Below, piece after piece: positions 39,601 to 48,489 of a stretch of 64,000 nucleotides of DNA. Positions within the stretch are counted from its first letter, which is position 1; each line of letters opens with the position of its first letter. Both the position numbers and the translations under genes were made by a program. Origin of the DNA: Kitasatospora sp. NBC_01246 (GTDB taxonomy: Bacteria > Actinomycetota > Actinomycetes > Streptomycetales > Streptomycetaceae); the NCBI RefSeq assembly GCF_036226505.1, contig NZ_CP108484.1:2232001-2296000 (forward strand), written 5' to 3'. Under the pieces are notes generated by a model. It ran no database searches. It saw only the letters and a list, made by a program, of their open reading frames with translations, and was not told the origin of the DNA.

Positions 39601-40119
39601 TCACGCCATCCGGTGCGCGAGGGCGCCCAGGTAGCGCCGGACGGTGGCGTCCTCGCCCAGCACGTAGTGCGAGACGGCGCGGTGGAGCGGCCGGTGGACC
39701 TCGCCGCGCTCGGTGACCGTCAGGCTGCAGCCCTGCCCGGCCGGCGTCAGCACGAGCGTCCAGGTGCCGCCGTAGGGCAGGTCCGGGTCGGCCACGCCGG
39801 TCACCAGCCGGTGCGGGGCCTCGCTCTCCAGCACCTCGTAGGTGGCGTGGCCGTGCGGGCCGTACTCGCGCCAGCGCGGCCGGCCGCCCGCGCCCTCCGG
39901 CAGCCGCTCGACGTGGGACAGGCCCGGGCGCCACGCCGGATAGAGGTCGACGTCGGTCACGACGTCCCACACCGCACCCGGCGGCTGGTCGAGCTCCAGG
40001 CCGCCCTCGGTCACGTGCTCCACCGGCAGGCGCCGGCCCGCCGCCAGGGCCGCCAGCACCACCGCGCCGGCCCCGGCGGCCGCCACCACGCCGATGCCGA
40101 TCCACCACCGTCCGTCCAT
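39601..40119 (-). CDS. SRPBCC-family membrane-anchored protein
   Basis: This 172-residue protein has an N-terminal membrane helix (WIGIGVVAAAGAGAVVLAAL) and a START/SRPBCC lipid-binding fold (PPGAVWDVVTDVDLYPAWRPG, WREYGPHGHATYEVLE, TWTLVLTPAGQGCSLTV). Such domains bind hydrophobic ligands. It converges on the GH18-like gene with no room for a terminator. Function unknown. Confidence 0.8.
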   Translation of the reverse strand: MDGRWWIGIGVVAAAGAGAVVLAALAAGRRLPVEHVTEGGLELDQPPGAVWDVVTDVDLYPAWRPGLSHVERLPEGAGGRPRWREYGPHGHATYEVLESEAPHRLVTGVADPDLPYGGTWTLVLTPAGQGCSLTVTERGEVHRPLHRAVSHYVLGEDATVRRYLGALAHRMA

Positions 40120-40275
40120 CCGCCCGGCTCCTCACGCCCTGTCCGGCCCCTTCCTCCATCATCGCGCCGCCCCGCCGCGCGGGCGCGCCACGACTCTGAG
40201 TCACCACTCCGATACGATCCGTGCCCGATGGGCCGAGGCGGACCGCGCCCGGCCACCGGACCCCGGAGAACCGCC

Positions 40276-41091
40276 GTGCAGCGCCACCCGCTCCTCGCCG
40301 CCCTGGCCGCCGTCCCGCTCCTGCTCTGCGCCGCGCCGGCCGCCGCCGCCGCGCCCGCCGACGCCCCGCCCCGCTACGCCGCGCTGGGCGACTCCTACGC
40401 CGCCGGGGTCGCGGCCGGCGCCTACGACCCGGCCGCCGGCGACTGCCACCGCAGCGCCAACGCCTACCCGGCGCTCTGGGCCGCCGACCACGGCGCCACC
40501 GGCTTCCTCGCCGCCGCGTGCAACGGCGCGACCACCGCGGACGTCCGCGGCGGACAGCTCCCGAAGGTCGGCGCGGACACCACGGTGCTCACCCTCACCG
40601 TCGGCGGCAACGACCTGGGCTTCGCCGGGGCGGCCGCCGACTGCCTCCAGCCGCTGACCACCGAGGCCCGCTGCGCCGCCACCCTGGACGAGTCCGGCCA
40701 CCGGCTACGGGAGGAGCTGCCCGGCCGGCTCTCCGCCCTGTACGACGACGTGCGGACCGCCGCCCCGCGGGCCCGGGTGGTGGTCACCGGCTATCCGCAC
40801 CTGCTGCGCACCGGCACCACCTGCCTGATCGGCACCGATGCCCGCCGGCAGCGGTTCAACGCGCTCACGGACGAGCTGGACGAGCTGATCCGCCGCGAGG
40901 CCGAGGCGCACGGGTTCGCCTTCGCCGACGTCCGGACGGCGTTCGAGGGCCACGGGGTCTGCGCGGGCGCGGGGCGGGAGTGGATCACCGGCATCGTGCT
41001 CCCCCGGCTCTGGGAGTCCTTCCACCCCACGCCCGAGGGGCAGTCCCTCGGCTACCTGCCGGCCGTCACCGCCGCGACCGGACCGCGCTGA
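40276..41091 (+). CDS. Secreted SGNH/GDSL-family esterase or lipase
   Basis: The 271-residue protein has a signal peptide (LLAALAAVPLLLCAAPAAAA) and the SGNH blocks: nucleophile Ser in ALGDSYAAG, the oxyanion Gly and Asn in GGNDLGF, and the His in HPTPEGQ. Several cysteines after the signal peptide (GDCHRS, AACNG, ADCLQ, EARCAA, TTCLIG, GVCAG) suggest three disulfides, as in Streptomyces extracellular lipases such as S. coelicolor SCO1725. GTG start seven bases after GGAG. Confidence 0.9.
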   Translation: MQRHPLLAALAAVPLLLCAAPAAAAAPADAPPRYAALGDSYAAGVAAGAYDPAAGDCHRSANAYPALWAADHGATGFLAAACNGATTADVRGGQLPKVGADTTVLTLTVGGNDLGFAGAAADCLQPLTTEARCAATLDESGHRLREELPGRLSALYDDVRTAAPRARVVVTGYPHLLRTGTTCLIGTDARRQRFNALTDELDELIRREAEAHGFAFADVRTAFEGHGVCAGAGREWITGIVLPRLWESFHPTPEGQSLGYLPAVTAATGPR

Positions 41092-41368
41092 CCCGCCCCG
41101 GCGCCCGGCGGCCGCCCCGCGGTCCTTTCCGGGGCGCCCAGGGCCCGGCGCGGCGATAACCGCTGGATCCCGGCGCCCCGCTCCCCCAGACTGTCCCGGT
41201 GCCCCGCCGGGAGGCGCATCAAAGCCCGTAGGCTGGGCAGGTAGGGAACCATGGAGCGAGGCGTTCCATGGGTGACGAGAGGTTCGACAGTCGGCAGCCG
41301 GACCGCCGACGCCTCGGCAGGCCGGCCGGGGCGGGCACGTCCGACCGCCGACCGGAGGGAGACGCTGG

Positions 41369-42319
41369 GTGATCGAGCTGGAAGATGTTCCCGAGTTGAT
41401 CGACCCGGTCATGGTCTGCGCCTTCGAGGGCTGGAACGACGCCGGGGACGCGGCCTCCGCGGCCCTGGCGCATCTGGACGACACCTGGGGCGGCAAGGTG
41501 TTCGCCGCCCTGGACGCCGAGGACTACTACGACTTCCAGGTCAACCGCCCCACGGTCTGGCTGGACGGCGGCATCCGCCGGATCACCTGGCCGACGACCC
41601 GGCTCTCGGTGGTCCGGGTGACGGAGCCCGCGACCCGGGACATCGTCCTGGTGCGCGGCATCGAGCCCAGCATGCGCTGGCGCTCGTTCTGCAACGAGCT
41701 GCTGGGCTTCGCGCACGAGCTGGGCATCGAGCTGGTGGTGATCCTGGGCGCGCTGCTCGGGGACACCCCGCACAGCCGTCCCGTCCCGGTCAGCGGGGTC
41801 ACCTCCGACCCGGAGCTGGCCCAGCGGCTGGACCTGGAGGAGAGCCGCTACGAGGGCCCGACCGGGATCGTCGGGGTGCTCCAGGAGGCCTGCACGCACG
41901 CCGGGGTGCCCGCCGTGACGCTCTGGGCGGCGGTGCCGCACTACGTCGCGCAGCCGCCGAACCCGAAGGCCACGCTGGCGCTGATCAACAAGCTGGAGGA
42001 CCTGCTGGACCTGCGGATCCCGCCGGGCGAGCTCGGTGAGGACTCCCGGGCCTGGCAGCTCGGCGTGGACCAGCTGGCCGCCGAGGACACCGAGGTGGCC
42101 GAGTACGTCCAGCAGCTGGAGGAGGCGCAGGACACCGCCGAGCTGCCGGAGGCCTCGGGCGACGCGATCGCCCGGGAGTTCGAGCGCTACCTGCGGCGGC
42201 GGGAGAACGTCGGCCCGGCCGGTGAGAAGCCGGTCGCCGGGCACGCCACGGCGGAGCGGCCGAGCGAGCCCGAGCCGCCGGCCGCGCGGGAGAGCCAGGA
42301 CGGCAACGAGGAGGACTGA
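41369..42319 (+). CDS. PAC2-family protein (proteasome assembly chaperone-like fold)
   Basis: The 316-residue protein belongs to the PAC2 family, marked by VMVCAFEGWNDAGDAAS near the N-terminus, RGIEPSMRWRSF and SVTSDPEL-like GVTSDPELAQRLD. The eukaryotic relatives help assemble 20S proteasomes; actinobacterial members have no proven role in assembly. The last 60 residues are a disordered acidic tail. GTG start after GGAGGGAG. It is 19 kb from prcBA. Confidence 0.9.
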   Translation: MIELEDVPELIDPVMVCAFEGWNDAGDAASAALAHLDDTWGGKVFAALDAEDYYDFQVNRPTVWLDGGIRRITWPTTRLSVVRVTEPATRDIVLVRGIEPSMRWRSFCNELLGFAHELGIELVVILGALLGDTPHSRPVPVSGVTSDPELAQRLDLEESRYEGPTGIVGVLQEACTHAGVPAVTLWAAVPHYVAQPPNPKATLALINKLEDLLDLRIPPGELGEDSRAWQLGVDQLAAEDTEVAEYVQQLEEAQDTAELPEASGDAIAREFERYLRRRENVGPAGEKPVAGHATAERPSEPEPPAARESQDGNEED

Positions 42320-42333
42320 CCCCGCGGCAGCGG

Positions 42334-42383
42334 GAACGCCGGAGGGCGCCGGGACCAGCTGGTCCCGGCGCCCTCCGGCGTTC
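42334..42383. terminator. Bidirectional terminator between PAC2 gene and mshC
   Basis: A perfect 23-base stem (42334-42356 with 42361-42383) and a four-base loop, the longest hairpin in the window, separates two convergent genes. Confidence 0.92.
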
Positions 42384-42389
42384 GCCGTC

Positions 42390-43619
42390 CTACAGCGCGA
42401 TGCCGAGCAGCGCGTCCACCGTGCGGGAGACCAGGCCGGGCGCACCGATGTCGGTGCCGCCGTCGGCCTCCTGGCCGGCCGCCCAGCGGTCCACCGCGGC
42501 CAGCGCCGCGGGCGCGTCCAGGTCGCGCGCGAGCGCCTCCCGGACCTCGGCCAGCAGCGCCTCGGCCGGCGGGCCGTCCGGGCGGGAGACCGCGGCACGC
42601 CAGCGGGCGAGGCGCTCGACGGCCTCGTCCAGGGTGGCCTTGGTCCACTCCCAGTCCTCGCGGTAGTGGTGCGAGAGCAGCGCGAGGCGGATCGCCGCCG
42701 GGTCGACGCCCTCGCGGCGCAGCGCCGAGACGAAGACCAGGTTGCCGCGGGACTTGGACATCTTGTGCCCGTCCAGCCCCACCATGCCCGCGTGCACGTA
42801 GGCCTGGGCGTACGGGTGGCCGCCGGTGGCGACCTGGGCGTGCGCGGCGCCCATCTCGTGGTGCGGGAAGGAGAGGTCGCTGCCGCCGCCCTGGATGTCG
42901 AAGGACATGCCCAGGAACCGCAGGGCGATCGCGACGCACTCGATGTGCCAGCCGGGGCGGCCGTGGCCGAGCTCGGTGTCCCAGGCGGGCTCGCCCGGGC
43001 GGGCCGCGAGCCAGAGCAGGGCGTCCAGCGGGTGGCGCTTGCCGGGGCGGTCCGGGTCGCCGCCGCGCTCGGCGAAGAGCGGGCGCATGGCATCCCGGGT
43101 CAGGCCGGAGACCTCGCCGAAGTGCGGCTCCGACTCGACCGAGAAGTAGATGTCCTCGTCCACCTTGTAGGCGGCGCCGCTCGCCAGCAGCTTCTGGACC
43201 AGCGGGACGATCCACGGGATCGACTCGACGGCGCCGATGTAGTGGGCCGGCGGGAGCAGCCGCAGGGCCGTCATGTCCTCGCGGAAGAGCGCGGTCTCGC
43301 GCTCGGCGAGGGCCACCCAGTCCTGGCCGGTCTCGATCGCCCGCGCCAGCAGCGGGTCGTCGACGTCGGTGACGTTCTGGACGTACAGGACGTCGTGGCC
43401 GGCGTCCTTCCAGACGCGCTGCACCAGGTCGAACGCGTTGTACGTGGCGGCGTGGCCCATGTGGGTCGCGTCGTAGGGGGTGATGCCGCAGACGTAGATC
43501 CGGGCGGTGCCGTCCTGCGGGACGACCTCGCGGATACCGCCCGCGGCGGTGTCGTGAATACGAAGGGGGAGCCCCTGACCAGGCAGGGCGGGAACCTCGG
43601 AGGCGGGCCAGGCATGCAT
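42390..43619 (-). CDS. mshC: Cysteine:1-D-myo-inosityl-glucosaminide ligase MshC
   Basis: MshC joins cysteine to GlcN-inositol in mycothiol synthesis, and mycothiol is the main thiol buffer of actinomycetes. The 409-residue enzyme is a class I aminoacyl-tRNA synthetase relative with the cysteine zinc ligand in [10 protein letters not shown], the HIGH-like signature THMGHA and the KMSKS loop in HKMSKSRGN. The start is taken as the ATG at [10 protein letters not shown]; a GTG three codons earlier is possible, and neither has a good ribosome-binding site. Confidence 0.95.
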   Translation of the reverse strand: MHAWPASEVPALPGQGLPLRIHDTAAGGIREVVPQDGTARIYVCGITPYDATHMGHAATYNAFDLVQRVWKDAGHDVLYVQNVTDVDDPLLARAIETGQDWVALAERETALFREDMTALRLLPPAHYIGAVESIPWIVPLVQKLLASGAAYKVDEDIYFSVESEPHFGEVSGLTRDAMRPLFAERGGDPDRPGKRHPLDALLWLAARPGEPAWDTELGHGRPGWHIECVAIALRFLGMSFDIQGGGSDLSFPHHEMGAAHAQVATGGHPYAQAYVHAGMVGLDGHKMSKSRGNLVFVSALRREGVDPAAIRLALLSHHYREDWEWTKATLDEAVERLARWRAAVSRPDGPPAEALLAEVREALARDLDAPAALAAVDRWAAGQEADGGTDIGAPGLVSRTVDALLGIAL

Positions 43620-43777
43620 GGGAATCACTTTAACCGCGCGAACATTTGAAAGCCTAACCAGTACACAAGATCGACTGGATTCGGTTTCCGACGTTGCCTG
43701 AGCGGTTCCGGACTGATAGGGACCGGCTCCCGACGTGGTCCGCCCGGTACGGGGGCGGTTTCCGGGCGCGCGGATGA

Positions 43778-43809
43778 GCGCCCGGTCGGCCCTGCCGCCG
43801 ACCGGGCGC
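43778..43809 (-). terminator. Hairpin terminator after the dioxygenase gene
   Basis: A perfect 13-base stem (43778-43790 with 43797-43809) follows the stop codon at 43839. Confidence 0.8.
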
Positions 43810-43838
43810 CCGGCCCCTGGGGGACGCGGTCGGAGCCG

Positions 43839-44708
43839 CTACGACCGCTGCCAGAGGGCCGGCACGTTCGGCGGCTCCCAGCCGGTGATGGCGGTGTGCC
43901 CCTGGAGGCAACGGTAGGAGGCGCCGGCGTAGGTGACGCGGTCGCCCGCGTTGTAGAGCGTCCCGGCGGTCCAGGAGCCGCCGGGCGGGGAGGTCGGGGG
44001 TGCGGTGGTGGGCGTGGTGGGGTTCGGACTGGTCGGCGGCGTGGTCGGGGTCTGCGGCACGTTCAGGACGAAGTCGTAGGTGCCCTCCTTCGCCGAGCCG
44101 ACCTGGCGGACGTTCATCAGCAGCCGCGCGTCGTAGATGGTGTCGGTGCTGTTGCGCGGCTCGCCGGGGAAGTAGAGCTGGGTGGTGAGCACCGGGCGGC
44201 CGGGCGCCTGGAGCTTGACGTGGATGTGCCGGGTGCGGCCCGGGTACAGGCCCGGCACGATGGTGGTGAGGGTGAACGCGCCCTGGGCGTTGGTGAACTG
44301 GTGGCCGCGGAAGGCGAAGCCGGTGTTGTCGTAGGCGCCGTTGACGTCGGCCTGCCAGAAGTCGAGCAGGACGTTCGCGATCGGCAGGCAGGCCCGGCCG
44401 AAGACGTAGCCGCTCACGGTGAGCCGGGTGCCGGGGGTGCTGTCGGTGATCAGCGACGTCCGCAGCGGGGAGTTCGGCTTGAAGTAGGGGCCTTCGGTCT
44501 GCTCGATCGTCGGCTCGTCGCCGTCGTGGCAGGCGGGGGTGAGGCCGGGTGCCTCGCCGGTGCCGACCCGGTCGCGGGCCAGTGCGACACCGCCGCCGAT
44601 CAGCAGCGGGGTGGCACTGAGGACGGCGGCCGCCTTGAGGACGGTCTTGCGGCTGATCCGGCGGTCGATCAGGCCCTCCGGCCCGGTGGGCTCTTGGGAC
44701 GCTGGCAT
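43839..44708 (-). CDS. Secreted intradiol dioxygenase fused to a carbohydrate-binding module
   Basis: The 289-residue protein has a probable Tat signal (DRRISRKTVLKAAAVLSATP), an intradiol ring-cleaving dioxygenase domain with iron ligands Tyr in the YFKPNSP and NGAYDNT regions and His-x-His in RHIHVKLQAPG, a Thr/Pro linker and a C-terminal chitin/cellulose-binding CBM5/12 domain (WTAGTLYNAGDRVTYAG). Such fusions, for example SACTE_2871 of a wood-associated Streptomyces, open catechols derived from lignin. ATG after GAAGGAG. Confidence 0.9.
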   Translation of the reverse strand: MPASQEPTGPEGLIDRRISRKTVLKAAAVLSATPLLIGGGVALARDRVGTGEAPGLTPACHDGDEPTIEQTEGPYFKPNSPLRTSLITDSTPGTRLTVSGYVFGRACLPIANVLLDFWQADVNGAYDNTGFAFRGHQFTNAQGAFTLTTIVPGLYPGRTRHIHVKLQAPGRPVLTTQLYFPGEPRNSTDTIYDARLLMNVRQVGSAKEGTYDFVLNVPQTPTTPPTSPNPTTPTTAPPTSPPGGSWTAGTLYNAGDRVTYAGASYRCLQGHTAITGWEPPNVPALWQRS

Positions 44709-44755
44709 GCGCCGACTCCTTCGCTGGGGGGTGTGGGGGGGGAGGTGGGGGCGGC

Positions 44756-44782
44756 CCTTGTCATGGTGGGGGCATGACAAGG
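44756..44782. promoter_or_regulatory. 27-base dyad upstream of the dioxygenase gene
   Basis: CCTTGTCATG (44756-44765) and its exact complement CATGACAAGG (44773-44782) flank seven bases. It lies 48 bases before the dioxygenase start and after the AraC-type stop codon. It is short for a terminator here, and its symmetry suits a dimeric regulator. Confidence 0.5.
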
Positions 44783-44840
44783 ACCGGGCCGGCGGCCCAC
44801 CCGTTCCGTACGGGCCGGTCACCGGCGGCCAGCAGCCAAC

Positions 44841-45758
44841 CTACGGGGCGCCCGGGGCCGCCGCGATGGACGTGATCCGGGGATCGTGGTGATTTCCTCC
44901 GACCCCGGCCCGGAACTCCCCCGGCGTCATCCCGGTCTCCCGCCGGAAGAAGCGGCAGAAGTACGCCGGATCGGCGAACCCGGCCTCCCGGGCGACCTGA
45001 CGGATCGTCAGCTCAGTGGAGGCCAGCAGCCGTTTCGCCTCCAGCGTCTGCTGCTGGCGGATCAGCCGGCCGGGTGTGCAGCCGGTGGCCTGCTTCACCA
45101 GCGTCTGCAGATGGCCGGGCGACAGGCCCAGCTCCTGGGCGCAGGAGGCCACCGAGCGGTGCAGCCCGCCCGGGTCGGCGATCAACCGGGTGAAGGCGGT
45201 GGCCAGTTCGCTCCCCCGCCCGGGCACCGCCGGACCCGGGCCGGGGGCGCAGGCACGCAGCGCCCGGACGATCAGGATGTGCAGGCTGGCCCGCAGCACG
45301 CCCAGGTAGCCGGACGGCAGCGCCCGGTACTCCTGCTCCATGTCGGCCAGCAGGGCGGCGATCGGCCCGGCGTGTTCGCCCAGGGACAGGGCCGGCCGGG
45401 AGGAGAGGCCGCGGAGCGCGGCGAGGTCGTCGGGACGGGAGAGCAGGAAGTCCTCGTTGAAGAGCACCACCTGCCCGGTCAGATCGTCGGCGTCGGCCCA
45501 GTAGTGCACCTGTCCGGGCACGATCACGCACAACTGCGGCGGCTGCAGCGTCCGGTGGACCAGGTCCAGGACGTGGGCGCCGCGGCCGCCGGTGACGTAG
45601 ACGATCTCGTAGAAGGAGTGCCGGTGGGGGAAGGCGGCCCGGGAGAGCGGGCCGATGGCGTCGAAGCTGCCGATCGCGAACGGGAGCAGGTGCGGCAGCG
45701 GGACCTGTAAGCGATGCAGCGGCAGGTCCAGGTGGGGGGTGGTCCGTCGCTCGTCCAT
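44841..45758 (-). CDS. AraC-family transcriptional regulator
   Basis: The 305-residue regulator has an N-terminal cupin (AFPHRHSFYEIVYVTGGRGAHV, PGQVHYW) and a C-terminal double helix-turn-helix (about 200-295, ELGLSPGHLQTLVKQATG and VAREAGFADPAYFCRFFRRE). It is the gene just upstream of the dioxygenase on the same strand and is its obvious candidate regulator. The start is taken at MDERRTTPH, with no clear ribosome-binding site; an in-frame ATG 14 codons earlier is the alternative. Confidence 0.9.
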   Translation of the reverse strand: MDERRTTPHLDLPLHRLQVPLPHLLPFAIGSFDAIGPLSRAAFPHRHSFYEIVYVTGGRGAHVLDLVHRTLQPPQLCVIVPGQVHYWADADDLTGQVVLFNEDFLLSRPDDLAALRGLSSRPALSLGEHAGPIAALLADMEQEYRALPSGYLGVLRASLHILIVRALRACAPGPGPAVPGRGSELATAFTRLIADPGGLHRSVASCAQELGLSPGHLQTLVKQATGCTPGRLIRQQQTLEAKRLLASTELTIRQVAREAGFADPAYFCRFFRRETGMTPGEFRAGVGGNHHDPRITSIAAAPGAP

Positions 45759-45867
45759 CGGAGCAGTCTGCGGCCGAACCGCCGCACCGGTCCAGACCAT
45801 TGCTACAGGGTCGGCAGGTCGGCGCCCCGGGCGGGCGCCGGTCCGGCCCCGCGCGGGGCGGTGCGGG

Positions 45868-46722
45868 TCAGATCGGCGGCCAGGGGATCGACGGCCAGTC
45901 CTGCGAGGGCAGCGGGTGGCGGCCGGTGCCGAGCAGCTCGGCCACCCGGGCGCGGGTGGCACCCAGTTCGGCTGCGGTCAGGTGCGGGGCGAGCCGCTCG
46001 CCGAGTGCGCCGTCCAGCTGCTCGGCGAGGCTGCCCAGCACCGCCAGGGCGTCGTGCGGCAGCGGCTGACCGGCCCAGCCCCAGAGCAGCGTGCGCAGCT
46101 TGCCCTCGGTGTTGAAGGTGACGCCGTGGTCGATGCCGTAGATCCGGCCGTCGGCGGCGGCGATCAGATGGCCGCCCTTGCGGTCGGCGTTGTTGAGCAC
46201 CGCGTCCAGCACGGCGAGCCGGCGCAGCCGCTCGTCGTCCGGGTGGACCAGCAGCGCGGTGCGCCCGTCACCGACGTCGGCGCGCACGATCGGCAGCCAG
46301 CCGTCCTCCGGTCCGCGCGGGTCCTGGAGGGCGAGCAGCGGGTCCGCCTCCGGGTCGGGCTCCACCCAGAGCTGCACCATGCCGGGCCCGTGCGGACCGT
46401 CGCGCAGCACGGTGGGCGGGATCGGCGCCCAGCCGGTGGCGGCGGCGAGCTCGTACGCGGCGACCTCGCGGCCGGCCAGCGTGCCGTCCGGGAAGTCCCA
46501 GAGCGGGCGCTCGCCGGCCACCGGCTTGTAGACGGCCTGGGCGGTCAGCCCCTGCGGGCCGTCCAGCGTGACGCTGCAGTAGAGCGCGGCGTTGGAGGCG
46601 TCGGTCAGCCGACCGTGGACGGTCAGCCCGCCCTCGCGCAGCAGGCGCAGCGCGGTCGGCACGTCGGCGGCCAGGGCGGCGCCGGCCGCCGGGTCCGCCT
46701 GCGGTGGGGTCTCGGTGTTCAG
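45868..46722 (-). CDS. SCO1664-family protein (phosphatidylinositol-kinase-like fold)
   Basis: The protein of up to 284 residues shows kinase-like blocks: QAVYKPVAGERPLWDFPDGTLAGREVAAYE, then LDAVLNNADRKGGHLIAAADG (catalytic NADRKGGH) and GIDHGVTFN (metal-binding Asp). It belongs to the actinobacterial SCO1664 family linked to the mycothiol locus. The start is uncertain. A CTG overlaps the DUF3090 stop (CTGA) and would give coupling, while the next in-frame GTG is 20 codons later; no ATG is available. Confidence 0.8.
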   Translation of the reverse strand: MNTETPPQADPAAGAALAADVPTALRLLREGGLTVHGRLTDASNAALYCSVTLDGPQGLTAQAVYKPVAGERPLWDFPDGTLAGREVAAYELAAATGWAPIPPTVLRDGPHGPGMVQLWVEPDPEADPLLALQDPRGPEDGWLPIVRADVGDGRTALLVHPDDERLRRLAVLDAVLNNADRKGGHLIAAADGRIYGIDHGVTFNTEGKLRTLLWGWAGQPLPHDALAVLGSLAEQLDGALGERLAPHLTAAELGATRARVAELLGTGRHPLPSQDWPSIPWPPI

Positions 46723-47288
46723 CGCCGGTACCCGTTCGCGCGCGGGCACAGGTGGCCCTCCGGGTCGAGCGGCAGGTTGCAGAACGGGCAGGGCTTGCGA
46801 CCGGCCGAGACGAGGTCCAGCGCGCGCTTGGCGAACACCCGGGCCATCGCGCCGGAGAGCCGCACCCGCAGCATGTCCGGGCCGTTCTCGTCGTCCTCGA
46901 AGACCGCCTCGGCGGCGTCTTCGCCCTCGTCCTCCTCGATCACCGCCTGTGCCTCGACCACCAGGCAGCTGTCGATGCTGTCCCAGGCCAGGGCCATCGT
47001 GCCGACCCGGAACTCCTGCTCCAGCGGCAGGTCCAGCGGGGCGGTGTCGAGCAGGTCCACCGGGGCGGCGGCGGGGATCGCGGAGTCGCCGCCGCTGCGC
47101 CGCAGGGCCTCGTCGAGGACCTCCTCGATCCGCTCGGCGAGCGCGGCGACCTGGGTCTTCTCCAGCAGCACGCTGGTGATCCGCCCCCGGGCGCTGGCCT
47201 GCAGGTAGAACGCCCGGGCGCCGGGCTGGCCGACGGTGCCGGCGACGAACCGTTCGGGCTGGTCGTAGAAGAAGACCTGACGGGGCAC
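46719..47288 (-). CDS. DUF3090 family protein
   Basis: This 189-residue actinobacterial protein begins PRQVFFYDQPERFVAGTVGQ, has an acidic middle (about 115-135) and ends in a zinc-knuckle-like CPFCNLPLDPEGHLC. The GTG start follows GGAGCGAGAG. It is followed without a gap by the SCO1664-family gene and preceded by the histidine phosphatase, an order that is conserved in the phylum. The biochemical function is unknown. Confidence 0.87.
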   Translation of the reverse strand: MPRQVFFYDQPERFVAGTVGQPGARAFYLQASARGRITSVLLEKTQVAALAERIEEVLDEALRRSGGDSAIPAAAPVDLLDTAPLDLPLEQEFRVGTMALAWDSIDSCLVVEAQAVIEEDEGEDAAEAVFEDDENGPDMLRVRLSGAMARVFAKRALDLVSAGRKPCPFCNLPLDPEGHLCPRANGYRR

Positions 47289-47598
47289 GCTCTCGCTCCG
47301 GATCGTTTCGATCGTCGTATGTCGGGTGTTGCGTGGGTGTCGCGTAGTCGTACGTCTGACGGGTGTGTGTCGTCTGCCTGTGGTGCGGGGCGCTCGGACA
47401 GCCGGACCGTCCGGGCGCCACCGCCCGCCCGGACACCGGTGGGCCGGTCCCGGCAGGCTCGCTAGTCACCCTACGACCTCCGGGCCCGGCCCGGGGAGCC
47501 GAGCCGGTGACCCGGGGCGGGTCCGCCGGGGTCCGCGCCGGTCGGGGCCGGTCCGCGGCGACGGCGGCCGGCGCGGGTGCCGGCCGGGGGCGGGTCGG
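47289..47598. other. Intergenic region before DUF3090
   Basis: These 310 bases lie between the histidine phosphatase stop and the DUF3090 start, both on the minus strand. The part next to DUF3090 (about 47310-47390) is rich in GTGT and GTCG runs and is the likely promoter area; the rest is very GC-rich without a convincing ORF or strong hairpin. Confidence 0.5.
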
Positions 47599-48312
47599 TC
47601 AGGCGGTGCCGCCGACCACCGCGTCCCCGGCCGGGGTCGCGTCGCCGCCCCGGTCGCCGTGGCCGCCGGCGCCCGGCTTCGGCGCGAGCGAGGAGAGGTC
47701 GCCGGTGTCGCCCATTCTCAGCACGAAGGGGCGCTGCGGGGTGTAGCGGATCGCGGTGACCGAGCAGGGCTCGACGGAGATCCGCTGGAAGTGGTCGAGG
47801 TGCAGGCCGAGCGCGTCGGCCACCACCGCCTTGATCACGTCACCGTGCGAGCACGCGACCCAGACCGCGTCCTCGCCGTGCTCGGCGGCGACCTTGGCGT
47901 TCCACTCGCGGACCGCGTCGACCGTGCGGTGGCTCAGCTCGCGCAGCGACTCGCCCCCGGGGAAGGCGGCGGCGGCCGCGTGGTCCTGGACGGTGCGCCA
48001 GAGCGGCTCCTTGGCCAGCTCGGACAGCGGGCGGCCGGTCCAGTCGCCGTAGTGGCACTCGCCGAGGCGCTCGTCCTCGACCGCCGCCCCGAGCTCGGGG
48101 CGGACCGCGAGCAGCGGCTCCACGGTCTGCTGGCAGCGCTCCAGCGGGCTGCTGACGACCTGCGCCACCGGGATCGCGGCGAGCCGGCCGGCCAGCGCGG
48201 CGGCCTGCTCGCGCCCGGTGTCGTCGAGATCCACGCCGGGTGTCCAACCGGCCAGGATTCCGGCGGTGTTCGCGGTGGACCGGCCGTGACGGACGAGCAG
48301 CAGCGTGGGCAT
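47599..48312 (-). CDS. Histidine phosphatase (MSMEG_4193 family)
   Basis: The 237-residue phosphoglycerate-mutase-like protein has the catalytic RHG motif in LLVRHGRSTAN near the N-terminus and the second catalytic histidine in ACSHGDVIK, with the acid-region EDERLGECHYGDW in between. This subfamily sits beside DUF3090 and SCO1664 genes throughout actinobacteria. The tail (last 35 residues) is Gly-rich. Substrate unknown. Confidence 0.9.
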   Translation of the reverse strand: MPTLLLVRHGRSTANTAGILAGWTPGVDLDDTGREQAAALAGRLAAIPVAQVVSSPLERCQQTVEPLLAVRPELGAAVEDERLGECHYGDWTGRPLSELAKEPLWRTVQDHAAAAAFPGGESLRELSHRTVDAVREWNAKVAAEHGEDAVWVACSHGDVIKAVVADALGLHLDHFQRISVEPCSVTAIRYTPQRPFVLRMGDTGDLSSLAPKPGAGGHGDRGGDATPAGDAVVGGTA

Positions 48313-48489
48313 GGAGCCCAGCGTACGGCCTCCCGGCCGGGTCGCGGGCGAGGGGTGGGGGTCGCGGCGGCGGGTGGCGGGCGAGCGGCGGACCGGTGGC
48401 GCGGCGGAGGGGGCCGGGTCGTGTGGAGCGCCCGTGCAGAGCGAGGCGTTGTGCCGCCACCACTCCCGCCGAGGGGCCACAATGGCCCG

